DNA from: Podospora pseudoanserina
Taxonomy: Eukaryota; Ascomycota; Sordariomycetes; Sordariales; Podosporaceae
NCBI RefSeq assembly: GCF_035222485.1
Contig: NC_085921.1
Span: 3,534,001 to 3,598,000 of the forward strand
DNA: 64,000 nucleotides
Direction: 5' to 3'
The position numbers and the translations under genes were made by a program. The first letter of the stretch is position 1. The number at the start of each line of letters is the position of its first letter. Positions 24,741 to 37,487 of this stretch are shown here, in pieces. Below the pieces are notes generated by a model. It was not told the origin of the DNA. It saw nothing but the letters and a program-made list of their open reading frames with translations, and did not search any database.

Positions 24741-27048
24741 ATGGCTTCTCTGATGCCAGTCCACGCTGTCTTTGCGCCAGCTGGAAATGGCGCTTCGAAT
24801 GGTGGTGGTGGTGGTGGTGGTGATGGGCAAAAGCCAAAGCGCGCGAGAACAAGCAAACCCAAGGTCAAGACGGGGTGTAACAACTGCAAGTAAGGGACAT
24901 CCTCCCGCTGTCATCCCGCCAACGAGCTTCAAACTTCCCGGTGATGCATATTGTTGTGTCTGTTGGTTGGTGGCGCTGACCCCTGTTCTCCACAGACAAC
25001 GAAGGATCAAATGCGACGAACTTCGACCAGAATGCTACAACTGCGTGAGATCAAAAAAGATTTGTTCCGGATACCCTCCTCCTCCGCGCAGCGCCAGACC
25101 GTTTGAAGAAATCAGAATTGCACCAAAACCAATTGCCGGTGCCGGTGCCGTTGCGGCCGCTCCCCCACCCGTTCGCGATGCTCTTCAACTGCAGCCTCAC
25201 CCACGACGGGTGGCCAAACAGCTCAAGCGGACCACAAGCCCCCTTACACCAGTAACACCTCAAGCGTTCATGATGCCAACAATGCCAACCATGCCCGTTT
25301 TGCCGATTAACGTCTCGATAAATCTCCCATTCACCGCCGAAGAAGGACTCTATTTCCAGCTGTTCCGTGAGCGGACGGCAAGTGAACTCTCGGGCTTCTT
25401 CGACTCTGCCTTCTGGGCACGAAGCGTCCTGCAGGAATGCCATGGCGCATCCGCCATTCGGCATGCGGTTGTTGCTCTCGGAGCCTTGTACAAAACTCTA
25501 GATAAAACAAACGAGTCACCGCCGGGGTCACCAAGTTCAAACGCCAGCCCCTATGATAGTGCCAGGAGGCACTGGGAGATGGCTTTCAGGCAGTACGCCA
25601 ACGCTCTGAGCGCGCTAATCAAGGCCGATTCAGCAGAGTCCTCCAACAGGACGAGATTGATGGCGAGCGTGCTGTTGGCATGCTTTGACTCGTTTGTTGG
25701 CGACCACCAGCAAGCTATTGTCCAAATCCAAAATGGGCTTCGACTGTTGGAGAAGCTCCGCCAGGAACGGAGACGGGCATTCTTACCCAAGCCTGAGGAG
25801 CCGGTGGAGGAAGAGCTCATTCAGATGTTCACTCGACTAGCCATTCAAGCAAAATCCTACGACATGGCTTTCCATTTTCCACAACCCTATGTCGTCCGCC
25901 TGACCGCGGCTGCCCAAGACCCCAGCTCACCGGGCTCTGAGGGCGGCTCGCCCATTTCAACTGACCAAGGTCCCGTCCCAGAGCGATTCTCAACTGTGCA
26001 GGAAGCTCGTATCGTATGGGATCGCCTTGTCGAGCGCATCTTCCGCTTCACCGAGACCATGTTTGTTGAGGCTCAACACGGTGTCATGGGCATCCTTCCA
26101 ACTACGCTGGCGCAGCGCGGTATGGGCTTCAAAAAGGAAATGGATGACTGGGCTCATGCATTCGAACACATCCTTCAGTCCAGAACGGCACCGGGCGTGA
26201 GCAGCCAGGAAAAAGCATGCATTGCTGCAGTGAAGATGCATCAGATCATGAGTAGTATTCTGTTTATGATGACATTTTCCGACAGCGAGCTGCACTTTGA
26301 CAAGTTCACGCCGGATTTCAAGCACATTGTGGATCTCGCTCTGGAAGTTGTTGGTGACGAGGAAAGAAGAGCGGCAGCCAAGCGTTGCCCAGATCAGAGA
26401 TTCTGTTACCACCAAAGCCGATGCGAACCCGATATCTTTGGAGGCCACGAATACGCCGCACGCCATATCAAGCCCAGCTTCAGCGCGGATCTGGGTATCG
26501 TTCCGCCGTTGTATGTGGTGGCGACCAAGTGCCGTGACCCCATCCTTCGACGGCAGGCCATTCAGCTCCTGAGGAGCAGCGCCAGGAGAGAAGGCATGTG
26601 GGACAGCGAGCTTACGGCACGCATTGGGATGTGGATCGCCGAGGTAGAGGAAGAGGGTTTGTTTGCCCCCAGTGATTTTGCTCCGTCCCCCACCGGTTCG
26701 AGCCCTGTACAGCTGTACTCGCCCCGTCCGTCGACAAGCGGCAGTTCTTTGACGCCGCCGCCTTCTGCGACATACAGCGGAGGCCGATCGAGCCTCAGCC
26801 CTCAACCTGGGTTCGAGTACACAGACAGCCCGCCTAGTCAGAATGGATATGCACGACAGTCGTCGCTTTCACCCAGTGTTTTGTCGGTGCAGATACCGAA
26901 AAAGATTGTGCCGGCAGAGAAGCGCGTCATGGTCAGGGCAGTCGAGTTCAGCCTGCGTGACCGATCGGCTACGATACAACTGGGCTCGCGAAACCTCAGA
27001 CTGGGGACACCGGATTTGAGGACGAAAGTGACGAGGATTACGTGGTGA
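24741..27048 (+). CDS. Zn2Cys6 transcription factor, function unknown
   Basis: Two exons, 24741-24889 and 24996-27048, giving 733 residues. The intron interrupts the zinc cluster after CNNC and has a CTGAC branch point. Joining restores C46, C49, C56, C63, C66, C73 (CX2CX6CX6CX2CX6C) within KTGCNNCKQRRIKCDELRPEC. A Gly run at residues 21-27 comes from a GGT repeat. A long helical region follows (about 160-600) of the type annotated in many fungal C6 factors, with FRERTASELSGFFDSAFW and ACFDSFVGDHQQAIVQIQNG. A Ser/Pro-rich segment follows. It should be a nuclear DNA-binding regulator; targets cannot be inferred. It is not near an enzyme cluster it could control. Confidence 0.85.
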
Positions 27049-28231
27049 TGGAATTTTGGGTTTATCTTTTTGCTTTCTCTTCTTGAATATCTCGACTTTC
27101 TCATATACCCGGACAAGTGCTCTCTAGTCTTGTACAGAGGAGGTCTTTTTTTTCTTTTCTTTTCTTTTTTTTTTTCGTTTCGCTTCTTGTCGCATTGTTG
27201 AAACGATATTTTTTCATGTATGTGATGGGGGAAAAGGGGGCGGGAACGAAAACGGAAACGGGGGGTTCCAGAAAACGGTACACAGGAGAGCATGGGTCGA
27301 GCAATTGGATCTCACGACCTTGCGTGTATTTTGGGTGTTTTGTTTTGTTTTGCCTATCTAGCTTGACTTGGTGGCGTTCTGTACAGCCAATGTTGAATAG
27401 TTGTTTGGTGTTGGAGGCAAGGAGGGTTAGACAAATCGCCAGGGAACTGCTGTTGTGTGTCTCCCAGCAAATCCGTTCATTTTGGAAGAGCTGGTATCTG
27501 AAGAAGTTGGCGGGACGGGATGGGAAAACAGAACGACGATGCTCTAGTCTTTTTTCGCTTGGAAGGAGCAAGATATTTAAATAAACCAACCCATCTTGAT
27601 CAAATTAGATTGCTTTGGCCGTGATTGAACTCTTCGTGTCTGTCTTGAGGGAAAGGGAAATGCCCGTCAGGCGCGTGAAGCCTTCCCTTTTTTTTGGCTG
27701 CATTTCTAACAACTCCTTGGTGGGTTTTTAGAAGGAAACATTCAATAATAAGGCAGGAAGGGGGAATCTTAATGTGGCCGGCCTCTTTTCATGAGGAAAC
27801 AACTTGGGATGAGCTTTCCTCCAGGTCTGGGCAGACAGATGTGAGGGAAGGGATCTGCTATTTGTCTACCGCAGTCACTCCTTCCTCACCTTATCTCTTC
27901 TACATCCTGAGCAACAAGGGCAGGAGCAACCGCGACATATAGATTCCTTCCCGGCTCCACTCCCGCCACAGCGGCACCGGCCAAATGGTCGAGCTGGTAA
28001 GCAGGTGAGCTTTTTGCTCCCAACCCACCCCCTCCTTCCACATAGTTATATGACATGCCTTGGATCGTTTGCTTTACCATTTATCGACCGGCACAACTAT
28101 AATATTGGATCAAAGTTGATGATGAATCCCATCAAATTAGTCGCTCTTCTTCCATCAAAAAGCTACCGCTGACAGCCTAGGAACTACCCATCATCTGACC
28201 CCATCATCCGCCTATACACACTCTTTCTCCC
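27049..28231. other. Convergent intergenic region
   Basis: This holds the two 3' ends of the second Zn2Cys6 gene (plus) and the STRIPAK gene (minus). T-rich tracts just after the regulator stop (27147-27175) look like 3' UTR. The 155-162 codon frames on each strand are low-complexity and are not accepted as genes. Confidence 0.5.
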
Positions 28232-31200
28232 CTAAGACATCCCCCAAGCCTGCCCCTGTCCGGGTTGTCCCCCCTCCCCCTCCCACCCTCCACTCTGCTG
28301 CTGCTGCTGCTGCTGTCCCTGCCCCTGTCCCTGATACTGCTGCTGCTGATGCGCATGCATCATCTGCTGATAACTCTGCTGCTGTTGCAACTCCCTCTGC
28401 ATCTGCGCCTGCTGCATCATATAACCATAACCCATCTGGTCATCCCCCATCATCATCATCTCCGGCCCCATCATCAACCCATCCCCCCCAAACCCAAACC
28501 CCAACCCCAATCCCCCTCCCGGATCAAGCTTCTCCATCTCCCTCATAAAGAATGACCGCTCAATCTTCTCCATCATCACCCTCTTCCCCTTTTCCCGGTC
28601 ATAAACCGCCATCGTCTCCGGGTACTTCCTCACGTTGAACCAGTGCGTCAGACTGCGCAGGGCCTGCTCGAGCGGAAGGGCTTCCTCAACCTCTGCGTCG
28701 ATATCCGAGCCGGCCAGCCATTCGTCTCGCAGTTCTGGGCGGCAGTAAAGGTAAACCGCCGTGATTACCCGCATGTTTGACTGCCGCCACTTGCGGCCGC
28801 AGTAGGGGACTTGGTTTTTGAAGAGCTTGAGGGTGTACAGCCGTAGTTCCTGCTGGGGAACCTTCAGGGTCTTGCGGAGGATGGGGGATGACTTGTACTG
28901 CACCAGCAGCAAGTTCCGGTGGGCCTTGTTCTTGCAGATCTTTTGCATGATTCGTAGATAGTTGATCAGGCAAAAGAAGTTTCGCCGCGAAAAGTCCGTG
29001 ATGGGCTCGCTGGGGAGAGGGTTGACGGGGTAGCCGAGCTCGTCAACTTCTGGGCGCGTGGGGGGTGCCTGTTGCTGTTGTGCATCAAACGATTGCTGTG
29101 CGTCTTGGGACGCTCCTTGCTGATCAGGTGTGGTTGTTGGTGATCGACGACGTTTGATGGGGGGGGGGGCCGCGTCGTCCTCTTCCTCACTGACTTCCTC
29201 GACATCCTCGAATTCTGTAGCTGTAGGGTTGGGCATGCCCGGATGGGGTATCACGCCAGCCCGAGAGCCGCAGAAGTAGAAGAAGCTATGTTACCATATC
29301 AGCTTCCCATCACTTCCAACCAAGACGAATGAAGATATACACACCTATGCTCGAGACGATCAAGTTTATTTTCCACAACCTGCTGTACGTCGTGGACAGC
29401 AAACAACTTGAGTACCAGCGGAATGTAACAAGAATCCAACAGGAGCTGTGTCAAGTACTCGAACTTTAGAACGTCTGAGGCCCATGTCAGCACACTATCA
29501 TCACAATGCTCGCTCCTGCAAAGAACTTACGAGAGAGCTTCAGCCACTTCAACAACAGGATCAGGATACCCGTGGCAGCCTTGGCAGCAATTTCCCGATT
29601 CCTCATCTCATCCACATCTGCATCTGAGGGCGAACCCGGATCAGGTCCCTTCCCGCCGGCCCCATTAGGCCCAGGCGCCTGGCTCGGCCCATTAGCCCGG
29701 CCGGCAGGTGGACCACCACCCTGTTGCTGCCCATTAGGACTGGCAATAACCATGTTATTAGCAATGGCCAGTACCTGCTTCAGCAACACCACAACCGCAG
29801 ACTGGAGCTGCGGCAGCGCCTCCTTGTAAAACTCTTCAACTGCATCCAACCGCCGCTTCGTGTTGTCGTCAACCTCCCTGGGGCCATAATCCGCTCCTGA
29901 TCTGGACGCCTTTCCGTCTTTGTCTCCTGGCTTCACCAAGCCCAGTTCCTCCTTCTCCTCAAGCGTCAACTCGTCAAGGTCGAGCTCATCGATGAGATCC
30001 TCATCCGCTCCCTCGCAGCCACCCCTGCCCTCTTTCAGAAACTTCTCTCTCTCGTCCCACAGTTGCCGAGTAGCCCGCGTCATACGCACTCTCTTAGAGA
30101 AGAGTTCTCCTGCTTCCATGATCGAGGCTGGCACATCGCTGCCTTCCCACTTCCTCCCCACCAGCAGATCCTGGAGCCCTGCTCCTCCTTTCCCACCTGC
30201 GCTGTTACTAGTCGCGTCAAGCGGTGGGTACATGAAAGGGAAATTCTGGTTGGTTTGGTAGTTTTGTTTCTTTGCGCCCTTACCACCGGCTGCCGGGCTC
30301 GGAGGTGGTGATGGCGCTGGTGTCGCAATATGAACGGGCTGGTTAAGGATCGATCCTCCTCCCGTCTGGTTAGGAGGACCGGAGATAATCCCAGTTTGGG
30401 CGGTGTTTCGGGGTGGGTGACTGGGTAAGTGAGGTAGTAATGATGTGTGCTCTGCTTCCAATGGGATTGCTGGCTGAGGCGGGACGTATGCTGGGTATTT
30501 TGATGTAATCTCCTGTCGGAATACGTGGTAGTCCAACGGCGAGGCCGTAATCAGTTCCATGTCTTTTTCGTTGATCTCCCTCTCGCTTGTCGCCTTCTTC
30601 GTCTCTGCAAGCTCCTTCATACCACCAAACACCAGCAATATTGACTTCCAAAACAAGAGGAAGATCTGAGTCTGTGGCAAAATCCCAGCCTCATCCCACC
30701 TCAGCTTTGCCGTCGCCAGCATGAGAAAGTCCACCAGGTTGGGGTTCAAGGCAACTGCAAACATGTTAGCAACCAGTCTCCCTTTTCTTCACCAAGAAAA
30801 AAGGTGCACTTACGCAACCTCGGCCTGACCTCCTCCATCCCTTCCGAATCCTCCAGAGTGACCTGAATAACGACATACATGACCGTCATCAAATGAATCA
30901 GCTCCTCCGCCTGCATCTGCAAACTCTGCGGCGGCTCATCCGCCCAAAACGGCTCAAAGGCCCCTCTCAGCGCATCCCACATCACCTCCACCCCTCCACA
31001 CTCCGCCAACACCCTCACCCCCTCCTTCATAGCATCCAACTGCACCTTCGTAGCCGCACTCTTGCACTTCCCCTCCACAACCCCATTCAGCATCCCCACC
31101 TTCCTAACAGTCACCGTCTCCGTCCACCGCCCCAGAACAAGATACACCACCGCCCCAATCGCCTCCCCTCTGACCATCCTATCGTCTTGATCATCGCTCA

Positions 31201-31900
31201 ACGGCTTGATATGCCCCAAAATACTCGTGATAAACTCCTTTCGTTTCGAAACATCCACCTCATCCCATCCCGGCGGGGGCTGAGCCTGGCTTTCTGTAGG
31301 TGAAGACTCGGGCGAGGCAAAGTACTTCCCCCACGCCGTGTGAAAAGCCCTGTTCGCAGCGTTCAACCTAACCCACTGCCAGAAATTATACATGAACCAC
31401 TCGTCGATTTCCTCCTCGAGGGGGCCCATGTCGGTGTATTCGTAGTCGTAGGCTATCGGTTCTCTGTTGGGGAAGTCGTTCACAATTCGTCTAAGTTGTG
31501 CCAACGAAAGGGAGTCGTTTGGTGAGACATTTTGTTGTTGCTGCTGCTGGGATTGTTGACCCTGCTGCTGCTGCGGTTGAGAGGCATCATTGGTCTCGTT
31601 GCTGTTAGCTGTGTTTGGAATCGGTGGTGCGGGGACAGAGGGGACAGCTGGGGGAATGGAAGGTGCTGAGGGCTGTTGGTTACGGACGAGGAGGGGGCGT
31701 TTGGCCAGGGATGTGGGAGGAGGAGGGGGTGGTTTTGATGTGTTGGCGGGGCCAGCAGCGCTGGCGTCGACCGTGCCATCTTGGTCGACTCCTGTTTTCT
31801 GAGCTGGTGGCTCAGCTGCAGGTGGCTGCGATGCTTCTTTTCCTTTCTTGGATGCGTCATTCGTAGCGCTCGAGGCACGGGATGGCCAGAGTGAGTTCAT
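28232..31900 (-). CDS. ham-2: STRIPAK subunit HAM-2/PRO22 (Far11/STRIP family)
   Basis: Four exons on the minus strand: 31900-30814, 30754-29531, 29474-29345 and 29285-28232, giving 1164 residues; all three introns are 56-59 nt. After a Pro/Gln-rich N-terminus with two poly-Gln runs (about residues 108-124), an N1221-type domain starts near residue 130 (SLAQLRRIVNDFPNREPIAY). The C-terminal Far11/STRIP domain includes RPRLLALNPNLVDFLM, KFEYLTQLLLDSCYIPLVLK and KNQVPYCGRKWRQSNMRVIT. The protein is the scaffold subunit of the striatin-interacting phosphatase/kinase complex at the nuclear envelope and endomembranes; in Neurospora (HAM-2) and Sordaria (PRO22) it is needed for hyphal fusion and fruiting-body development. 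The last 75 residues are Gln/Gly-rich, encoded by CTG/CAG-type repeats. The first true ATG is at 31900; the open frame further upstream has none. Confidence 0.93.
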
Positions 31901-32749
31901 GATATCGTTTCGTCTGGAAGCTCCCCACAAAAGCTATGAATGGTTCGGCGGTCAAGAAGTTGCGAGGAGTACTGTCATTTTTCGTGGGGGATTAATTGAA
32001 TAATAGCGAGTGTTTTGAAATGGCTGCGTAATCTAGTTTCGTCGGAGGTGTTGAAAGTACAAATAATCTTTTGATTTCGTGTCACGGAACGTTGACGTCG
32101 GACGAGGAGGGAAGCTCTTCATGTTCAGCCTTGGGCGGCAGGACCCAGAGTGTTGGTGTACTAATGGCGGGAAGTGGGTCATTTACAATCTAATCAAAAG
32201 TGGGACACTGCATGGTCCCTTGTTCACATCAACTTCATTGATATTCATCAGCAGAAAAGGATGCAATTTTTTATTATAGAGCATCTTTCAAACAATCCTC
32301 AACTCCGCAACGTGGTATACCCTTTTCTTTTTCCCGTGACGCCAACACAATCATATAAGACAAAAAATCAAAAGGAACAGTAGTGCCAAAGAGAACAAAA
32401 ACCCGAACGCTTCCTTATTCCGCTATGCATGTCCCTCTCAATGATCCCAATCTTTCCTTCTCACATAAAATCTCCCTTCCCAAGTATCCCTAGAAGCCGA
32501 TTATCTCCCTTCTACCGTTCCATCCATGTTTGATCCTCCACGCTTTACTTCCTCCGCTCTCGCTTCCCAGACGCCCCACTTACAGCTCTTTATTGTCTGT
32601 ATCCTTCATCATCAGCTGTTCATGCCTTTGCCAAAAGCACTCCCAACCCCCAATCCTGAAACGGAAATCTTGCCCTTGCTCCACCAGTCTCTGATCGCCC
32701 TTTAGCCACCACCCTCGAAAGCCCTCAACCTCGCGCCCAGAACTCAATT
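31901..32749. other. Intergenic region, ham-2 promoter and NTF2-fold gene 3' side
   Basis: No gene recognised. It carries the ham-2 5' leader (towards 32000) and the 3' UTR of the NTF2-fold gene. No repeats or RNA gene were seen. Confidence 0.5.
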
Positions 32750-33365
32750 CTAGTAAGCCCTGTACGTCTGGCTAGCAATCAGAAACCTCTTCCCATACTT
32801 CGACTGCTTGGCCAGCGAATCCCAGTTCGGCACCAGAATAAACACATCGTTGAAATGCTGCTTGACCGAGTACTCCTCGTTGCTCCTCTTGCTGACTCCG
32901 AAGTAGACCGTACCAGAGACATTGACCATGATCATCATCCTCACGCCGTCGTTAGGCCCGTGAATATCGATCAGGTTCTGAGCGGCGCCAAAGCGGTAAT
33001 CGGCGTTGATGACGTGCGCATCAAAGGTGTCGACGACGTAGCTGACGTGTTTCTTGTCGTTGGTGGCTTTGGGGGCTTCGCGCTGCTGGGCAAGAATCTT
33101 CTCCCAGTCTTCTGGGGTGGGGCAGACTAGGCCGTTGACGCAGATGTCGGCAGGGGGGTGGCCAGCGTTCTTGTAGGTGTCATTGTTGGTCACGTAGGAC
33201 TGGCTGACGCCCTTTCCCTCATTGATTTGGCTGTAGTACCAGTTGACAAACTTTGAAGCAGCTGAAAAATCATGTTAGAAAGGTGGTTCGGCCCTTACGT
33301 TTGACGGGGATTAGTCACGGACCATCAGCGGCTTGCCGAGTGTTGGTATCGTCGACGTAAGTCAT
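32750..33365 (-). CDS. NTF2-fold protein, likely mRNA export factor of the Mtr2/Nxt1 kind
   Basis: Two exons on the minus strand, 33365-33323 and 33261-32750, giving 184 residues. The donor is GTCCGT, weaker than the others in the window; the acceptor is TTTTCAG, and phase is kept. The protein has an NTF2-like layout: an N-terminal helix (AASKFVNWYYSQI), a DICVNGLVCPTPEDW segment, then beta strands including HVINADYRFG, MMIMVNVSGTVYFGVSK and the typical late motif FNDVFILVPNWD with RFLIASQTYRAY. These features suit the small subunit (Mtr2/Nxt1) that pairs with Mex67 for mRNA export through nuclear pores. Classic NTF2 or another NTF2-fold protein is an alternative. The minus-strand frame is open for over 270 codons upstream of this ATG, but that part includes the heptamer array and is not protein-like. 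Confidence 0.7.
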
Positions 33366-34277
33366 TGTGCGTGTTTGATCGATGGGGGAGGTAATTTGAG
33401 CGATGCTTGAATGATTCTTGAGGGGTGAACCGCAGATGCGTGCTTGACCGTTGCGAGTTGCGAGTTGCGAGTTGCGAGTTGCGAGTTGCGAGTTGCGAGT
33501 TGCGAGTTGCGAGTTGCGAGTTGCGAGTTGCGAGTTGCTACTTGTGCTGGCGAGGTTCTCGATGAGGTTTGCGCGCGAGATAAGATGGTTCAAGTTGCTT
33601 GAGACGGATTGTCGCGCGAAGAGGCTGCAAGACAGAGACACGAAGTATTGGACTGTCGTGATGCGCTGTTCAGAATATAGCTTTGCTAACGAGGAGGTTG
33701 CGAAAAGTGGTCGCTTTGGTCGCCAAGCGAACGGTTGATGTTGGGGATGAAGGTCGCGAAAGTGAGCAGACAGTTGATGGAGAAGTGATGGAGGGGGACA
33801 AAAGGGCAAGCGAGTGAAACTGGCAGAGTTGCGCCTCAAAGAGTAGGTTCCAATCAAGCCGTACTTGGCCTTGTGACTTCGTGAATCAGGTGAAGGTTGA
33901 AGTTTTCTGCCTGGTTTTGCTCCGGTGGAAGAATATAAGGTTGAGCAGAACAATTGTGAGCGAGGCTGTGGTGCTCCAGGTGAAAAGTGTAAATATTCTT
34001 GGCGACGGCAGCCTTGTTCCAACGTCAGCTGTCCCACAGCCCCACTCCAGCTTCTGAGCCGCAAAGCTTCACGCACCAGCTGCCACAGCCGTTCACCATC
34101 TGCCAAACGGTCCGAAGCCAAGCTTGCTTGCCGAACCTCCCAAAACTTTCGGCCGGACATATCCCGGCAGGTCATCACCACGCGCGACACCCCGACGACG
34201 GCGGCAACGATTGAGTTCGGTCAATTCGGCTGCCCCAGCCTCCAACCCCATTTCTCAGCCCCTCTGTAACCGCCAAA
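33366..34277. other. Shared divergent promoter of the NTF2-fold and mrpl34 genes
   Basis: A 0.9 kb divergent interval carrying the 12-copy heptamer array (33450-33538) close to the NTF2-fold start codon. No gene recognised. Both strands have long open frames because stops are depleted in this composition. Confidence 0.55.
33450..33538. repeat. Heptanucleotide tandem array, 12 perfect GTTGCGA copies
   Basis: Twelve uninterrupted identical copies of GTTGCGA run from 33450 to 33533, followed by a partial GTTGC. The array lies 85 nt upstream of the NTF2-fold start codon, so in its 5' leader or core promoter. With a 7-nt unit it has no stop in any frame on either strand, which creates spurious open frames across it. 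Perfect identity suggests recent expansion or ongoing slippage. Confidence 0.97.
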
Positions 34278-34751
34278 ATGGTCAGAATAACCGTATCATC
34301 CCTCCTCAGGACGGCGCTCCGGCCAACCGCCTCTGTTCCTAGGTGCACCGCCAGGTATATCCTCCTCCCCCTCTATAACTCCCCCACCAAATACTAACCC
34401 TCTCTTAGATCCTTCTCCTCCCTCCCAACCCTCCGCCCAACCCTTGCACCCACCCCCTCCGCTTTTCGCGCCCCATCTCAGACCCTTCTGTCCCGGGGAC
34501 CTATCCTCCAGCAACAATCACCTAGCAGTGGAGCCGAAGGAGTCCTCGATTTGATCTCTTCCACCTCCATCTCCTCCAACCCGGCGATGCAGTCGATGCA
34601 AGTCCGTTGCGGACCCCGCCCAACAATGGCCAACGCCAGTCGCCTGATCCAGAAAAGGAGACACGGGTTCTTGAGCAGGATCAAGACCAAGAACGGGAGG
34701 AAGACAATTGCGAGGAGAAGGGCAGCAGGCAGAAGGAGGTTGAGTGCTTAA
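34278..34751 (+). CDS. mrpl34: Mitochondrial large-subunit ribosomal protein bL34m
   Basis: Two exons, 34278-34342 and 34409-34751, giving 135 residues. A second GT 11 nt downstream (34354) would break the frame, so the donor at 34343 is chosen. The N-terminus ([20 protein letters not shown]) is rich in Arg and Ser with no acidic residue, as expected for a mitochondrial presequence. The C-terminal 44 residues are the bL34 signature: [19 protein letters not shown], then [19 protein letters not shown]. The mature protein binds 23S-type rRNA in the mitoribosome large subunit. The acidic segment usual for the linker is short. It is divergent from the NTF2-fold gene. Confidence 0.93.
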
Positions 34752-35882
34752 GCTGGGGTGTCGGCAGAATGGGGGAGAAAGAGGCATGGCAAAAGGGGAA
34801 GATACCCACATGGAGGGCACACGAGAGATGTGTATGAGTATGGCATGGAAAGTAAAGAGCGGGGAGGATTGTATCATATGAGGCAATGGAAGAGATAAAT
34901 AAAAGGAATCTCTATGAAGATGCCGCTGTGTCTGGTGTAGTGATATGCTTTCGTGGCTTGCTTATTTTGGCAGAGTCTCACGAGCAAGTCATCGAGGAAG
35001 CGGAGGAAACTGGTTCCTACCAGCGATGGAAAGTCAGGAATAGAAGCTGCCCGCCCGATTCTTGCGGAAAAGACTGTCCAGAGCCTCACATCGACGCTTT
35101 GGCATCTCGACCATCAAAAAACTTCAAAGTCAGGCACTCTACATGGGCTCCGAGTGTGACACGTCAATAATGAAGACACCCTGTTACGTCTAAACTTGCA
35201 TCGCCATCTAGTTTACTCAAGGCTTGGTGATGAGCAAGCTTGCTCATGGAGCCAGACTCTTTCCATACTCACCCATCAGGAGGTCTAGCATATCACGATT
35301 CAATTCGATTGCTTCGTCCAATCACCTTCAGCTGCCTTGCGATCAACAGAACAGCATGTCTCACACCTGGGTTAGGGTTCCCTACCTTTTCAACACCATC
35401 CATCTCCAGCAACTTCTTTTCCACACAGTCACATGCCTCATCAAACCTCCCTCATCAACCTCCCCTTCCACTACCAATCCCCACTTACCCAAACCATCAC
35501 CGACAAAACCCCATCAGGTCAGGTCAGGTCCGTCGTTAGCACCATCACGACACAACCATCCATGATATGGCCCAAGCTCCCGTTCCCTCATACCTCTCTC
35601 CTACCCACCCCAGATCTTAACTCCGATCCATTAAGCCCGTGCTATAACTTAACCAACCAACTTTCAACTCAACGGTTTATGTCAGCGGCCAATCCCCCAC
35701 AACGTTGCATTAAAACGGCTTTTTTTCCCCTGTCTCTCCATTGACAAGTTTGACTCAACTCCCCGTGAAATTTGACAAGAAAACACCAAAGGAGAAGGTC
35801 TGTGTGTAAACAATGTTTCTCTTTTCCTGCAGATAGTGTACATAGGGGGGCGTGTAACTAAGACGGGCGGGAGGTCAATGCC

Positions 35883-35913
<31 letters not shown>

Positions 35914-37487
35914 AGCCGTCCATCCGAACTTTTTTGTCTTTGTTTCTGTCTCTGCACGAATTGATCGATCTGTTTTTGAGCAGGTGATGTGAAGAAAAAC
36001 AAAAGCCATAGCCCGAGATCGGACATGACTATCGAAACATACCTACCTAACATGCCTTCCCAACCCAACCCCAAGCTGCGGCCTCTTTTTTTCCCCTACC
36101 GTACCAAGTCCCCCGGCCGAAAAAAACGGACCATGCTCGATGCCTGACTGACATCCATGTTCGGAGGACCGCAGTCCGAAATCCGCGCACGGGATAGGTG
36201 TATACCTTACCTGACCAACCTGGAAACGCCGTGCATTTGGGAGTCAACAAATCTCAACGGAAAACCCATCTTCTTTCAGTCATCTCGTCCGTCACTGCCC
36301 AACTACCGTAAATCTTTTTGTTTCCTCGGAATTATGCCGTGCTGCTATTTTTTGTCTCCCCATGTTTTCCCAATGTTTGGTCTTAATTGGGCAACTATGC
36401 GGCTCCAGTACGGAGTATTTCCTGTTTCAAAGTCGCTCATTCATGCAGCAACATCAAGCACCTCCCCATAATAAACAAAACAATTGATCCAAAATTTTGA
36501 TAATATATTTTTCTGCGAATTCGCGCACGCGGCGGCCAGCTGGTTGTTGTCGTCCTCGAGTAGTACATGTTTTCTTCTCGGACTTGCCTGATCCATAAAT
36601 ATATGTTTATGTACAAGTGAGTTTTGAGCAAGCCCGACAGCTTCCTCGGAAGCTGAGAGTGCCTTCCCCCCTTCTACCTCCCAACTGTCATCGCCCTTCT
36701 TTTGGGAAGCGTATAAGATAATAAACGGTGAGGGAGGCGGACAGAACAGCGGACCAGAATAACGAGATAGACATTTGTGCGTCTGATATGTAGTGGTGAT
36801 TTGTCCTCGTTCGAAACATCCGCCTTCGCAACGAACGAAATAGAGGAATTGTGTAGTAAAAGATAGATAATATAGCAAAATGATGATAGAAGTTAAAAAA
36901 AGGGGTGTGGTATCGATCCTAACATAAAAAAAACACAATGACAAAAATATATGAGAGGGTAAAATGCGGTCCAAAAAAATGATGTGTGTGCGATTGCAAA
37001 CCAAGTCCAAAACAAAAGAACAAGAACAACAGAGGGGATATCCGGTCAAGAAAAGAGCAAAGCAAATCCAGAAAGAAAACAGCAAAATAAATAACAATAC
37101 ACCCCCCACCCACCAAAGGCCGGTGTTCTTTGTGAAATGCGAACCAAATTTTGCCAAACCAGAACCCCAAACCATTGCCAAAAATACGAAATGCTCCCCC
37201 CTTCCCCTTTTTGATGAGCCGGACAGCATTATTCGTGAATAATTGCAAAGGTATCACGATCCAGTCCGGGTGAGTTGTTGAGATCTCATTTCTCGCGGAC
37301 GCTGTTGTTCCCATGTGCTCTGTCCTCCTCAATCAAGAGATTTTCCTGAAATGGTGATTGGATACGTCCTGAGTAACTCGAAGTGGGTGGTGAAAGGAGC
37401 GTATGTGTGGTGTGGCGTCTAATGTACATGTCTAGCGCCTCGAGCCCCGTCGATAGTTAATTATGGTTCCTTGAACCGTAGTTATCT
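34752..37487. other. Convergent intergenic region, mrpl34 and vib-1 3' sides
   Basis: No gene recognised. From about 36450 to 37480 the minus strand is T-rich and is best read as the vib-1 3' UTR or flank; its 262-codon open frame (36441-37229) is hydrophobic nonsense of that composition. An AAGC-type tetranucleotide run lies at 35883-35914. Confidence 0.5.
35883..35914. repeat. Tetranucleotide repeat (CAAG)n, almost 8 copies
   Basis: An uninterrupted CAAG tetranucleotide run of 32 nt in the convergent intergenic region. No function is implied. Confidence 0.95.

Noticed and set aside
28265-28555. Leu-rich plus-strand frame
   Set aside because: It is the antisense of the Gln-rich repeat-coding tail of ham-2.
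35369-35379. Telomere-like GGGTTAGGGTT, and TTAGG units near 14077
   Set aside because: Fewer than two full telomeric repeats at one site and a five-base unit at the other; too short to suggest an interstitial telomere.
36441-37229. 262-codon minus-strand open frame, hydrophobic
   Set aside because: It lies directly after vib-1 on the same strand in T-rich DNA. Phe/Leu/Ile-rich content and lack of stops follow from composition, with no domain or splice context.
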